Assembly (NCBI RefSeq): GCF_900474185.1
Contig: NZ_UCNW01000008.1
Span: 62,001 to 126,000 of the forward strand
Reading direction: 5' to 3'
Length of the DNA stretch: 64,000 bases
Source of the DNA: Synechococcus sp. UW69
GTDB lineage: Bacteria > Cyanobacteriota > Cyanobacteriia > PCC-6307 > Cyanobiaceae
This document shows, piece after piece, positions 1-8,931 of this stretch. Every line of letters starts with the position of its first letter. The first letter of the stretch is position 1. A model generated the notes under the pieces. The model did not search any database and had not been told where the DNA came from. It was given only the letters and a program-made list of their open reading frames with translations. Made by a program: the position numbers and the translations under genes.

Positions 1-1
1 C

Positions 2-640
2 AGCCATGACGCGTCACTCACCCCTTGGACCTGTGCCACACAGCATTACGGACACCTTGTCAATCAACAGATGCTCGTTGCACTGTTGACGGACGCCAAA
101 GATCGTCCAACCGTGCGTCACAAGACGCGTTTGAAGCTTGGTTGCAAGGGAGCAGGCGCTGATCTGACTTGGCCCTTATTCACTGCATCTCAGGACGAGA
201 AATTGAATGGGTTGGTCAACGACCGCACGGTGCAGCGGCTCAATTCGTGTCGCCGGCAGGTGCTGGAGCTGGAAAAAGATCTGCTGTCGATGATCCAGGC
301 CCGATCAGCACAACCGCTGATCGGCCAGCAGGTGGAAGGCCGTATCAGTGGTGTTCAGAGCTATGGCTTCTTCGTTGAAGTGGGCGAGAGTCGGGTTGAG
401 GGCCTGGTTCATGTGAGCTCCCTCAACGATGACTGGTACGAATACAGATCACGACAGAATCGATTGGTCGGTCGCAAGAACCGTCAGACCTATCAACTCG
501 GCGATCAGGTTCAGGTGCGTGTGATCAATGTCGATGTTCTACGCAACCAGATCGATCTCGAGGTCATCAGTCAGGGCGATGAAGTCTCCACCGAGCTTGA
601 ACCGTCTGAGCCGCTGCCTGTTTCCCTCAGCGAGCGCTGA
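2..640 (+). CDS. rnr: RNB-family exoribonuclease (RNase II/R type), 3' end only
   Basis: The reading frame is open from base 2, so the gene begins upstream of the window and only the last ~212 residues are visible. The C-terminal part holds an S1 RNA-binding domain (GRISGVQSYGFFVEVG, then EGLVHVSSL, ending near IDLEV), followed by an acidic tail. The residues before it, including an HYGHLVNQQ stretch, fit the end of the RNB catalytic domain. Such enzymes degrade RNA processively 3' to 5' in the cytoplasm. The catalytic aspartates lie outside the window, so RNase II versus R cannot be settled. The stop at 638-640 directly abuts the GTG of ubiX. Confidence 0.8.
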   Translation, partial: SHDASLTPWTCATQHYGHLVNQQMLVALLTDAKDRPTVRHKTRLKLGCKGAGADLTWPLFTASQDEKLNGLVNDRTVQRLNSCRRQVLELEKDLLSMIQARSAQPLIGQQVEGRISGVQSYGFFVEVGESRVEGLVHVSSLNDDWYEYRSRQNRLVGRKNRQTYQLGDQVQVRVINVDVLRNQIDLEVISQGDEVSTELEPSEPLPVSLSER

Positions 641-1252
641 GTGATGCATCCCTACGTTCTGGCCGTCACCGGTGCGTCGGCACAACCCCTTGCCGAGCGT
701 GCCCTGCAGTTGCTTCTGCTGCGAGGGCGCTCTGTCCATCTCGTTCTCAGCCACGGCGCCCATGAGGTCTTCCGTGCCGAACAGGGGCTGTCCATTCCCG
801 TGGATCCCCTGAAGCAAAACGAGTTCTGGAGAGACAGGCTTGGCGTGGAGAGCGGAGATTTGAGATGCCATCGCTGGAATGATCAAGCCGCCTGCATCGC
901 GAGTGGCAGCTACCGGACACGGGCGATGGTGATCGTTCCTTGCAGCATGGGAACCGTTGGACGCATTCACGCCGGAATTGCCGCTGATCTGATCGAACGC
1001 TGTGCGGATGTTCACCTCAAGGAGCGCCGTCCGCTGGTGATCGCTCCACGGGAGATGCCCTTCAACCTGATTCACCTCCGCAACCTCACTGGTCTGGCGG
1101 AAGCAGGAGCAACCATTGCCGCTCCCATTCCGGCTTGGTACACCCGGCCAGAGTCGTTGAACGAGATGGTGGATTTTCTTGTGGTGCGCCTATTCGATGG
1201 GCTGGAAGATGATCTTGCTCCGTTGAATCGCTGGAGCGGTCCACTGGAATGA
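641..1252 (+). CDS. ubiX: UbiX-type flavin prenyltransferase
   Basis: 203 residues, the normal length for UbiX. The N-terminus VLAVTGASAQPLAERAL is the flavin-binding GASG-like loop, and VIVPCSMGTVGRIHAG and PLVIAPREMPFNLIHLRN are the family signatures. The enzyme prenylates FMN to make the cofactor for UbiD-type decarboxylases; in cyanobacteria this probably serves quinone synthesis. The start is GTG 641 or ATG 644, immediately after the RNase stop. The end overlaps the next gene by four bases (ATGA), so the first three genes are probably co-transcribed. Confidence 0.92.
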   Translation: MMHPYVLAVTGASAQPLAERALQLLLLRGRSVHLVLSHGAHEVFRAEQGLSIPVDPLKQNEFWRDRLGVESGDLRCHRWNDQAACIASGSYRTRAMVIVPCSMGTVGRIHAGIAADLIERCADVHLKERRPLVIAPREMPFNLIHLRNLTGLAEAGATIAAPIPAWYTRPESLNEMVDFLVVRLFDGLEDDLAPLNRWSGPLE

Positions 1253-1722
1253 GCACGCTTCAGCGGCTACTGCTGATCCCCTGCCTGGCTCCTCTACTGG
1301 CGTTGCTCGCCTTTTCTGCGACCAATGTCGGAGACAAGACTCGGCTTCGCTTGCTGGTTTGGACGACCCCAGCCATGCCCCTGGGTGCGTGGACCGCGCT
1401 CGCCGCCGGTGGCGGCGCTGCAGGTGCAGCACTCACAGCGTTCCTGTTGTTGCCAGCGCAACGTCCTCTCAGTCGCAAGCGCCATTCCCCTGTTCATCCC
1501 GACGTCCAAGAGACGGAATCAGCCGTCAACGATTCGCCCCGCCGATCCACTACGACCCCAGGCCCTGAAAGGGATGTGCGCGAACCGGCCCCCACGGTTT
1601 CTGTGGCTTATCGCGTGATTCAGCGCCCTTCGTCTGAGCCCCGGCATCCACAAACCTCAGCCGTACCGTCTCCCTCACAGCAGTTCAGCGACTGGGGGGA
1701 TGATCCTGAAGCGAACTGGTAA
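1249..1722 (+). CDS. Small membrane protein, unrecognised
   Basis: 157 residues. Two hydrophobic segments, at about residues 5-25 (LLLIPCLAPLLALLAF) and 45-68 (GAWTALAAGGGAAGAALTAF), are followed by a long Pro/Ser/Arg-rich tail that looks disordered and ends DDPEANW. It starts inside the last codons of ubiX (ATGA overlap), which argues for translational coupling. I do not recognise a named family. The hairpin membrane topology with a cytosolic tail is inferred. Confidence 0.7.
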   Translation: MSTLQRLLLIPCLAPLLALLAFSATNVGDKTRLRLLVWTTPAMPLGAWTALAAGGGAAGAALTAFLLLPAQRPLSRKRHSPVHPDVQETESAVNDSPRRSTTTPGPERDVREPAPTVSVAYRVIQRPSSEPRHPQTSAVPSPSQQFSDWGDDPEANW

Positions 1723-1767
1723 GCAACGCACCAGGCTGCTTAAAGTTGCCGCAGTAACCCTGGATCG

Positions 1768-2205
1768 GTGAGCGAAACCCCTGTCGAGAAGGAGCCTTCA
1801 GGTCAAGAGACCCCTGCCAAGCCTGCGGCGAAAGCAAAGCCTCCGAAACCGGAGGACAAACCCTTCCCAGAGTTCATCGACTCGCTGTTTGTGCCGGCCG
1901 TCGCCAAACAACTGGCTGATCACAACATCACACCAGAACGGCTGGAGCGCGTGGATGGTCAGCGTCCCGTGGTTGGAGGGGATTGCCCAATGGTCATCGG
2001 CGAACTCCCTGGTGGACGCCGCTTCTGGCTCTGCTTCTCCAAGGCAGATATCAACAGCACAAAGGTGATTGCCTTGGCTGACCCCGGCAGTGATCCCACC
2101 CTGTTGGAAAGCTTCCTGATCGACGAAAAGCGGATGTCTCTGCCCCTTTTGGTCTCCCGCCTATTGCAACGCCTCAACGGCCAAAAGTGGTTGGGAGGTA
2201 ACTAA
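1768..2205 (+). CDS. DUF2996 family protein
   Basis: 145 residues from a GTG start. The first ~30 residues are Lys/Pro/Ala-rich. The remainder, beginning FPEFIDSLFVPAVAKQL and continuing through GDCPMVIGELPGGRRFWLCFS, matches my memory of the cyanobacterial DUF2996 family, whose function is unknown. It ends just upstream of acsF, which suggests a link to photosynthesis by position only. No signal peptide or membrane segment is visible. Confidence 0.75.
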   Translation: MSETPVEKEPSGQETPAKPAAKAKPPKPEDKPFPEFIDSLFVPAVAKQLADHNITPERLERVDGQRPVVGGDCPMVIGELPGGRRFWLCFSKADINSTKVIALADPGSDPTLLESFLIDEKRMSLPLLVSRLLQRLNGQKWLGGN

Positions 2206-2271
2206 CCGGTCGTTTTGAGCTCGGGGGTCGTCCTGACACGCCTACATTGGCAGGATCGTGAAACGCAACTG

Positions 2272-3342
2272 ATGGTCCCTCCCACCACCGTGGCCGAAGG
2301 CAGCGCTGTAGCCATCAAGGATCCTGTCAAGGACACAATCCTCACCCCACGCTTCTACACCACCGATTTTGAGGCGATGGCGGCGATGGATCTTCAGCCG
2401 AACGAGGCTGAACTAGAAGCCATCTGCGAAGAATTCAGGAAGGATTACAACCGTCATCACTTTGTTCGCAACGAGGAATTTGAGGGAGCCGCAGACAAGC
2501 TCGACCCGGAGACCCGCAAGGTCTTCATCGAATTCCTGGAGCAAAGCTGCACCTCTGAATTTTCAGGATTCCTTCTTTATAAGGAACTGAGTCGTCGGAT
2601 TAAGGCCAAAAATCCTCTTCTTGCTGAGTGTTTTGCTCACATGGCTCGTGATGAAGCCCGTCATGCAGGCTTCCTCAACAAGTCAATGAGCGACTTTGGT
2701 ATGCAACTTGATCTTGGTTTTCTCACCGCCAATAAGGATTACACCTTTTTCAAGCCAAAGTTCATTTTTTACGCGACATATCTCTCTGAAAAAATCGGCT
2801 ACTGGCGCTATATAGCCATTTTCAGGCATCTCGAAAAGAATCCCGAAAGCAAGATTTTCCCGATCTTTAACTTCTTCGAGAACTGGTGTCAGGACGAAAA
2901 CCGCCACGGCGATTTCTTCGATGCTCTGATGAAGGCACAACCCGATACGGTTCGCGGTCCGATCGCCAAACTTTGGTGTCGCTTCTTCCTTCTGGCGGTA
3001 TTCGCAACCATGTACGTGCGTGACGTTGCCCGCAAGGAGTTCTACGAGGCCCTTGGCCTTGATGCGCGCACCTACGACAAAATGGTGATCGAGAAAACCA
3101 ACGAGACATCTGCTCGCGTCTTCCCCGTCGTCCTCGACGTCAAGAACGAAAAGTTCTGGACTCGCCTTGAGCGCCTTGTTGCTAACAACAATGCCTTGGA
3201 GCAGGCCGACGCCAGCGATTCCATTGCTCCCGTCAAGTTGCTGCGGAAGCTGCCGTTCTGGATCGGTAACGGTGCCGAGATGGCAAAGCTATTTCTGATG
3301 CCAGCGATCGACAGCGAGCGTTTTCAACCAGCCGTGCGCTGA
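2272..3342 (+). CDS. acsF: Mg-protoporphyrin IX monomethyl ester oxidative cyclase (aerobic)
   Basis: 356 residues, normal for AcsF. It is the diiron oxygenase that closes the isocyclic ring E of chlorophyll. The two iron-ligand motifs are visible: DEARH at residues 127-131 and DENRH at 208-212. A longer frame opens at TTG 2215, but ATG 2272 ([10 protein letters not shown]) gives the normal family N-terminus and was chosen. The middle of the gene (about 2580-2850) is AT-richer than the flanks. It acts at the thylakoid membrane with an accessory subunit not seen here. Confidence 0.95.
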   Translation: MVPPTTVAEGSAVAIKDPVKDTILTPRFYTTDFEAMAAMDLQPNEAELEAICEEFRKDYNRHHFVRNEEFEGAADKLDPETRKVFIEFLEQSCTSEFSGFLLYKELSRRIKAKNPLLAECFAHMARDEARHAGFLNKSMSDFGMQLDLGFLTANKDYTFFKPKFIFYATYLSEKIGYWRYIAIFRHLEKNPESKIFPIFNFFENWCQDENRHGDFFDALMKAQPDTVRGPIAKLWCRFFLLAVFATMYVRDVARKEFYEALGLDARTYDKMVIEKTNETSARVFPVVLDVKNEKFWTRLERLVANNNALEQADASDSIAPVKLLRKLPFWIGNGAEMAKLFLMPAIDSERFQPAVR

Positions 3343-3374
3343 GGGTTATTCCCCAGCCAAATTCAGGAGTTTCC

Positions 3375-4783
3375 TTGACCAACGCCTTTTCCAATCAGTG
3401 GCGCGGACTTATGGAGTCCCTCTTGCATCGCGGCAGTGCTGCAGGCGCCGATCTGGTGGAAGTATTCCTCGAGCGAACAGATCACATCGGTTTGCTAGCT
3501 GAACAGGATCGGATCACCAGTGTCAATCCATCCTTTGCTCGTGGGGCAGGACTGCGGGTGTTCCGTGAAGGACGCGATGGCTTTGTCAGCACCAATGACC
3601 TCAGTGAAGCGGGACTGAAGCGTGCTCTTGACCAAGCCCTGGCCATGCTGGGACTTGAGCCCCAAGACCTCAGCACTTCCGCAGGTTTTGAAGGATTGAA
3701 GGCCCTGACGGATCACGGCTTGGCGAAGGCGGATTGGCTTGATCGCTGCCCTTCCCTGGATCAAGCCAGCCAATGCCTGCTGCAGGGAACTGCTCATCTC
3801 GAGCGCTTGGGCCAGCACCTACAGGTTCGCCGCGGCAGTTACGCCCGCGATTGGCAGGAAGTGCTGGTCGCTGCATCAGACGGAACCTTCGCGAGAGACA
3901 TTCGATTGCATCAGTCGTCGGGCTTATCAGTCCTGGCTGCCGACGGAGATCACCGATCCAGCATTGGCCGCCGCTACGGCAGTTCCGATCGCCCAGACGA
4001 CCTACGTGACTGGGATTCCGAAGCCAGTGCAGCAGAGGTCTGCAACAGCGCCGGCACGATGTTGCGTGCCGATTACGTGGATGCTGGACAAATGCCAGCT
4101 GTGCTGGCCAATCGCTTCGGCGGTGTGATCTTCCACGAGGCCTGTGGACACCTTCTCGAAACAACTCAGATCGAACGCGGCACAACCCCCTTCGCTGACC
4201 GTGTAGGTGAACTCATTGCTCACCCGGCCGTCACCGCAATCGACGAAGGCTTGAGTGGTGGATCCTTCGGTTCTTTGTCCATGGACGATGAGGGCATGGA
4301 ACCTGAACGCACTGTCTTGATCAAAGACGGTGTGCTGCAGCGCTTCATCAGCGACCGTGCTGGTGAACTGCGCACCGGCCACAAACGCACGGGAAGCGGT
4401 CGACGTCAGAGCCATGCGTTTGCAGCTGCCAGCCGGATGCGAAACACCTTTATCGATGCTGGATCCCATTCGCCTGAACAACTGATTGAATCCGTGGATA
4501 GGGGTCTTTATTGCAAGGCCATGGGAGGCGGGAGCGTTGGTCCGACTGGCCAGTTCAACTTCTCCGTTGAAGAGGGGTATCTGATTGAGAACGGCAAACT
4601 CACCAAACCCGTCAAAGGAGCAACGCTGATCGGTGATGCCAAAGAGGTCATGCCACGGATTTCGATGTGTGCCAATGACCTTGAACTGGCTGCAGGGTTC
4701 TGTGGTTCCGTAAGCGGCAGTGTGTTTGTCACCGTGGACAACCCCACATCAAGGTTGACTCGATCACAGTTGGGGGCCGCTGA
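3375..4783 (+). CDS. tldD: TldD-type metalloprotease subunit, frameshifted near its 3' end
   Basis: Starts at TTG 3375. The zinc motif HEACGH lies at residues 254-259, as in TldD, which works with its partner TldE/PmbA. The normal C-terminus of the family is not in the open frame: after FVTV (about base 4736) the +0 frame reads an unrelated Gln-rich tail to 4913, inside pmbA. Adding one base at 4736-4737 restores VTVGQPHIKVDSITVGGR and a TGA at 4781-4783, two bases before the pmbA ATG. The end given is the restored one. This is either a one-base sequencing deletion in a G run or a recent frameshift. Confidence 0.85.
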
Positions 4784-4785
4784 GG

Positions 4786-6153
4786 ATGACCAGCAACAAC
4801 AGCCTCAACGCCACACATCTACGAGATCGACTCCAGACTCTCGCCTCGCGAGAAGGGATTCGCTGTTGGGACCTCGGTGCTGCATGCAGCGACGATTGCT
4901 CTGTTCAGGTTGACCGGGGTGAAGCTAAGCAACTCAAGGCATCACAGCGGAGTTCCATCACAGTTCGCGTCTGGAACAGCGATGGCCTGGTCGGCATCAC
5001 CAGCACCACCGACCTCTCTGATGGAGGGCTAGAGCAAGCTCTGGTCGGGGCCCATGCGGCCAGTCGTTTTGGCAACCCCGACGAAATTCCTCAGTTTTCA
5101 CCTCTGGCCACGGCAGCACTGCCAGAACTGGATCGACCACTGCAACCCCGCCAGGGAATCCTCCCCCTGTTGGACACGCTTCGGGACGCAGAAGCAGACC
5201 TCTTGAGCCGCCACCGGGCCATTGAAACTGTGCCTTACAACGGCCTGGCGGAATCTCTATCCCAGAGCCTCTATTTGAACAGTGATGGGGCTCTGCGCCA
5301 GATGGAGCGCACCCAAGCCAGCCTCTATCTTTATGCCCGAGCCGAAGAGGCCGGCCGCAAGCCGCGAAGTGGAGGAGCCGTTCGTCTTGGGCTCGGCAGC
5401 AGCGAACTTGATGTTCAAGGCTGCATCAGCGAAGCGGTTGAGCGAACAATCAGTCATCTCGACTATCGGCCTATCGACACCGGCACTTACCGGGTCTGCT
5501 TTACACCGGAGGCTTTTCTTTCCCTGCTTGGTGCCTTTAGCAGCATGTTCAATGCTCGTTCGGTGCTCGACGGTGTGAGCCTGAGCCAGCGTGATTCGAT
5601 CGGTTCCAACGTGGCAGTTCCCTTCTTGAATCTGCACGATGACGGACTTCATCCTGGCCATATCAGTGCCGCAGCCTTCGATGGCGAAGGTACGCCAACC
5701 CGTCGTCTTTCCTTGATTGAAGGAGGAACACTGAAGAACTTCCTCCACTCTGAAGCCACAGCACGAGCATTCGGCGTTGAGCCCACCGGCCACGCGGGGC
5801 TGGGAGCCAAGGTTTCGGTAGGTCCGGACTGGTTCGTGGTCGGCTCCGATCCAGAGGTGACGAGCGGCAGCAGCCTGAATCACCGCACAGAATCCGGGCC
5901 ATTCGTTTTGATCGAAGATCTTTCTGCACTGCATGCCGGTGTAAAGGCCACCCAGGGATCCTTCTCTCTGCCGTTTGATGGTTGGTTGGTCAAGAACGGC
6001 GAAAGGGTTTCGGTTGAAGCTGCAACGGTTGCTGGTGACATCCGCACTGTTCTCAACGGTATTGCCCACCTTGAATCTGAAGCCGAAGTGACCCACCGCG
6101 GCGTGAGCCCTCACGTTTGGGTGGATGGTTTGTCCATCACCGGCGAAGCCTGA
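4786..6153 (+). CDS. pmbA: TldE/PmbA-type metalloprotease subunit
   Basis: 455 residues. It is the TldE/PmbA homologue, the partner that lacks the HExxxH zinc motif of TldD. Recognisable family stretches are SVLDGVSLSQRD, DDGLHPGHISAAAFDGEGTPT and the C-terminal IEDLSALHAGVKATQGSFSLP. In the studied bacterial system the heterodimer degrades unfolded or leader peptides, including those of some peptide antibiotics. It follows tldD with a two-base gap once the upstream frame is restored, so the two form one operon with fmt. Confidence 0.9.
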   Translation: MTSNNSLNATHLRDRLQTLASREGIRCWDLGAACSDDCSVQVDRGEAKQLKASQRSSITVRVWNSDGLVGITSTTDLSDGGLEQALVGAHAASRFGNPDEIPQFSPLATAALPELDRPLQPRQGILPLLDTLRDAEADLLSRHRAIETVPYNGLAESLSQSLYLNSDGALRQMERTQASLYLYARAEEAGRKPRSGGAVRLGLGSSELDVQGCISEAVERTISHLDYRPIDTGTYRVCFTPEAFLSLLGAFSSMFNARSVLDGVSLSQRDSIGSNVAVPFLNLHDDGLHPGHISAAAFDGEGTPTRRLSLIEGGTLKNFLHSEATARAFGVEPTGHAGLGAKVSVGPDWFVVGSDPEVTSGSSLNHRTESGPFVLIEDLSALHAGVKATQGSFSLPFDGWLVKNGERVSVEAATVAGDIRTVLNGIAHLESEAEVTHRGVSPHVWVDGLSITGEA

Positions 6154-6155
6154 CG

Positions 6156-7172
6156 TTGAGGATTCTGTTCTGGGGAACACCGGCCTATGCGGTGCCCACC
6201 CTTGATGCCTTGCATAAGGCTGGGCACACGATTGTGGGAGTCGTGACACAGCCGGATCGGCGGCGTGGTCGAGGGAAGCAACTGGTTCCTTCACCGGTGA
6301 AAGCGAGGGCTGAACAGCTGTCACTTCCGGTGTTTACACCGGTACGGATCCGACGGGATGAAGATTGCAAGGAGGAACTTGCTGCTCTCGGAGCCGATGC
6401 CTCAGTGGTGGTCGCCTTCGGACAAATTCTCCCCAAGGATGTTTTGGAGCAACCTCCCCTGGGTTGCTGGAACGGTCACGGATCACTTCTGCCCCGCTGG
6501 CGGGGTGCTGGTCCAATTCAATGGGCCCTGCTTGAGGGTGACGAGGAAACAGGTGTGGGGATCATGGCCATGAAAGAAGGGCTCGACACCGGACCTGTAC
6601 TGCTCGAGCAGAGGATTCCGATCCAGCTGCTGGATACCTCCATCGACCTGGCTGAACGGCTGAGTTCCCTCACTGCAGAGTTGATGGTGCAGGCCATGCC
6701 ATTGATTGAAGCGGCAGGTCCAGGACGAGAGCAAGAGAGATTGGCAAGGCTGAAGGTGCGTGCTCAGGCAGAGGAGTCGAGCTATGCACGCATGCTGGAG
6801 AAGCAGGATTTCAGGTTGGATTGGTCAGCCCCTGCTCTAAGCATTCACCGCAAAGTGATGGGGCTTTATCCCGGAGCCTTCACCCATTGGCAAGGCAAAC
6901 GGCTGAAGGTGTTGCGCTGTGAACCGTTGATCGAACGGTTGAAGGATCAACTCAGCACAAACAGCCGCCAACTTGTAGGCCAATGGCCCACCGGTGGACA
7001 TGCACCAGGGACAATCCTGGCGGTGCTTGAGGATCAGGGCCTGGTGGTCAGCAGTTCCGGCTGTCCTCTTTTGATTCGCGAAGCTCAGCTGGAAGGTAAG
7101 GCACGCAGCACCGCTCCAGTTCTGTTACAGCAACTCAAGGCCACCAGAGGAGATCGCTTCGACGTGGATTGA
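6156..7172 (+). CDS. fmt: Methionyl-tRNA formyltransferase
   Basis: 338 residues from TTG 6156, which gives LRILFWGTPAYAVPT, the standard N-terminus. The frame is open further upstream to 6117, but that would overlap pmbA. The folate-binding signature HGSLLPRWRGAGPIQWA and the C-terminal domain (SIHRKVMGLYPGAF) are present. The enzyme formylates initiator Met-tRNA. It lies two bases after the pmbA stop and ends one base before the stop of the convergent gene at 7174. Confidence 0.94.
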   Translation: MRILFWGTPAYAVPTLDALHKAGHTIVGVVTQPDRRRGRGKQLVPSPVKARAEQLSLPVFTPVRIRRDEDCKEELAALGADASVVVAFGQILPKDVLEQPPLGCWNGHGSLLPRWRGAGPIQWALLEGDEETGVGIMAMKEGLDTGPVLLEQRIPIQLLDTSIDLAERLSSLTAELMVQAMPLIEAAGPGREQERLARLKVRAQAEESSYARMLEKQDFRLDWSAPALSIHRKVMGLYPGAFTHWQGKRLKVLRCEPLIERLKDQLSTNSRQLVGQWPTGGHAPGTILAVLEDQGLVVSSSGCPLLIREAQLEGKARSTAPVLLQQLKATRGDRFDVD

Positions 7173-7173
7173 T

Positions 7174-7824
7174 TCAGGATTCCGTGTACAACGAACGCGC
7201 TTGAGTCCAGACCTGGTCGAGATCCTGTTCGGAAAGTTGAAGGGCTTCGGGGAACATGCTGGAGAGCCATTGCTGCCGTTTCAAAAGGCTGTCGGCCTCA
7301 AAGAATGTTTGCTGAGACGCGAGAACTCTAAATTTGAGAAATTCAAGCAACCGTGCACGAAGCCGAATCGTGTTCACGAGTTTGATACGTCTGCGTTCAT
7401 CTTGAAGATGAATTGTGCAGCCTTCGTTCACGCCAGTCAATCGAGGTGCGATCAGCTCCAATGTTGTTGGAGGTTGCCAGTGGCGTTGTTTTGTTTCGGG
7501 ATGGGGATAATAAATCCATCCCCCGACAACCTCAGCTTCTCGTGCCTTGATTTGCACACTCCAGAACGAGAACGTTTCAGGAGGATGGATCTCTGTCCAC
7601 CGAACTTTCTCGAACAGGTGATCTGGATTCGAAAGTGAAACTTCTAGGGGTGAAAAGTCAACATTCAACGTGCCAAAATAACAGTTAGTTAGGTCGAGAC
7701 CCAATGCCATGAATACAGGAGTTTGCATTCGAATCGTTCCATCCGGATAAGGAGATTCGTTGCTTGTTCCGGAAGCGACACCATGGCCAGCGCAGAGACG
7801 CCCAGTGAGCCATTCAGCGTTCAT
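7174..7824 (-). CDS. Conserved protein with a CTP-dependent riboflavin-kinase-like segment
   Basis: 216 residues, not a recognised cyanobacterial gene name. The N-terminus (LTGRLCAGHGVASGTSNES, then about 20 residues on, CYFGTLNVDFSP) resembles the archaeal CTP-dependent riboflavin kinase (DUF120) pattern of a GxVxxGxGxG loop and a PGTLN-type motif. The C-terminal ~70 residues (RLRARLLEFLKFRVL onward) are helical and charged, and not part of that family. The kinase resemblance is by eye and could be coincidental. It may be co-transcribed with the two minus-strand genes upstream. Confidence 0.7.
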   Translation of the reverse strand: MNAEWLTGRLCAGHGVASGTSNESPYPDGTIRMQTPVFMALGLDLTNCYFGTLNVDFSPLEVSLSNPDHLFEKVRWTEIHPPETFSFWSVQIKAREAEVVGGWIYYPHPETKQRHWQPPTTLELIAPRLTGVNEGCTIHLQDERRRIKLVNTIRLRARLLEFLKFRVLASQQTFFEADSLLKRQQWLSSMFPEALQLSEQDLDQVWTQARSLYTES

Positions 7825-7827
7825 TGG

Positions 7828-8166
7828 TCAACGAAGTTCATGATGACTGCAGCTTTCACAGGGTCCCTCGGGCCACACAGCACAGCGCAACAAAGGGCTG
7901 CGGGCATTGAAACGACAGTTTGGGTCGCCGATGACCCAGCCGTGTCGCCAGGGCGTTGCATCAGCAGGCCGAGACTGAGGTTTGACCATTAAGGCTACTG
8001 ACGCCATGACATAGCGCCCGTTGCGTAGGGCGTAGCGGTGGCGACGTTGCATCACTAGGAATGATTCATCCTTGACGACGAGCCATCGTCCAGGGTGTGG
8101 TGGGTCTGCAAGATCAACGCGGTTGATTAAATAATCACCACTGACGTGGCGAAGCTCAACAAGCAT
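7828..8166 (-). CDS. DUF6464 family protein
   Basis: 112 residues if begun at ATG 8166 (MLVELRHVSGDYL); a longer frame to 8232 would sit mostly inside the upstream gene. The stretch VMQRRHRYALRNGRYVMASV and the end HGWVIGDPNCRFNARSPLL...CAVWPEGPCESC agree with the cyanobacterial DUF6464 family as I remember it. Four cysteines near the end could bind metal. The start overlaps the 3' end of the TerC-like gene by 11 bases, so translation is probably coupled. Confidence 0.72.
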   Translation of the reverse strand: MLVELRHVSGDYLINRVDLADPPHPGRWLVVKDESFLVMQRRHRYALRNGRYVMASVALMVKPQSRPADATPWRHGWVIGDPNCRFNARSPLLRCAVWPEGPCESCSHHELR

Positions 8167-8893
8167 GGCTTTCGTCTTGATCGAGATCACTGGTTCGAAT
8201 TGACATTCCCCAAGCAAACAAAACCAATACAACCAGAAGCGTTAACCAGTCGGGTTGATTCAAGTCTGGAACGATGACGTGAACGATCAACCTAAAGGCA
8301 ACGAAAGCAACGGCAAGGAAACCAGCTGTTTCAAGGCGTGGGTACAGGTCAAGCCAGCGAATGAATAGGGCGGACGTGAAGCGCAAAGCCACGATCCCGA
8401 TAAAGGCTCCTGCACTGATCAGCAGGATTTGATCACTGATTGCCACCGCTGCGGCGACACTGTCGATGGAGAAGGCAAGATCAGTGAAGGCCAGAAGCAG
8501 AACGGTCTTGAGAAAGGGACGTTCACTGCGATCAGATCCATCGGCATCCAAAGCAGAGGCCAAATCGTCCGACCGGCTTTTGAAGTGATCCACCACAAGC
8601 CAAACGAGATAGGCAGCGGCGAAGAGCTGAACCCAAGTATTTTGCAAAACCCATTGGGCGACAACGATCAGGGCGATTCGCAACACCAGAGCCATGCCAA
8701 TACCAAGGTTGAGCGCCAGTCGCTCTTGCTCTGGCTGACGACTACTACGGGCAATGGCAGCAAGAGCGACGGCATTGTCAGCCGAAAGGATCAGCTCCAG
8801 GAGCACCAGCACGGGGAGTAGAGCAAAAATCTCTCCCCATTGGTCGGCACCTTCAAAGAAATCCGAAAGCGAGGGGAGCGAAGTGATGTCCAT
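8156..8893 (-). CDS. TerC family integral membrane protein
   Basis: 245 residues with about seven hydrophobic segments. The TerC signatures are visible: LILSADNAVALAAIA with its membrane Asp/Asn, and TDLAFSIDSVAAAVAIS, the internal-repeat counterpart. TerC relatives are implicated in manganese or calcium export and in metal loading of exported enzymes. In plants a TerC protein is needed for thylakoid membrane protein insertion. Substrate and membrane (plasma or thylakoid) cannot be told from sequence. The start codon is 38 bases from the divergent gene at 8932, so a shared promoter region is likely. Confidence 0.88.
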   Translation of the reverse strand: MDITSLPSLSDFFEGADQWGEIFALLPVLVLLELILSADNAVALAAIARSSRQPEQERLALNLGIGMALVLRIALIVVAQWVLQNTWVQLFAAAYLVWLVVDHFKSRSDDLASALDADGSDRSERPFLKTVLLLAFTDLAFSIDSVAAAVAISDQILLISAGAFIGIVALRFTSALFIRWLDLYPRLETAGFLAVAFVAFRLIVHVIVPDLNQPDWLTLLVVLVLFAWGMSIRTSDLDQDESHAC

Positions 8894-8931
8894 GGCGGCA
8901 GCCTAGAAAGTGCAAGCGCTGTTCCATTGCG

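Noticed and set aside
5257-6324. 355-codon minus-strand open frame across pmbA and fmt
   Set aside because: It runs antisense to two clearly identified genes and lacks any family similarity.
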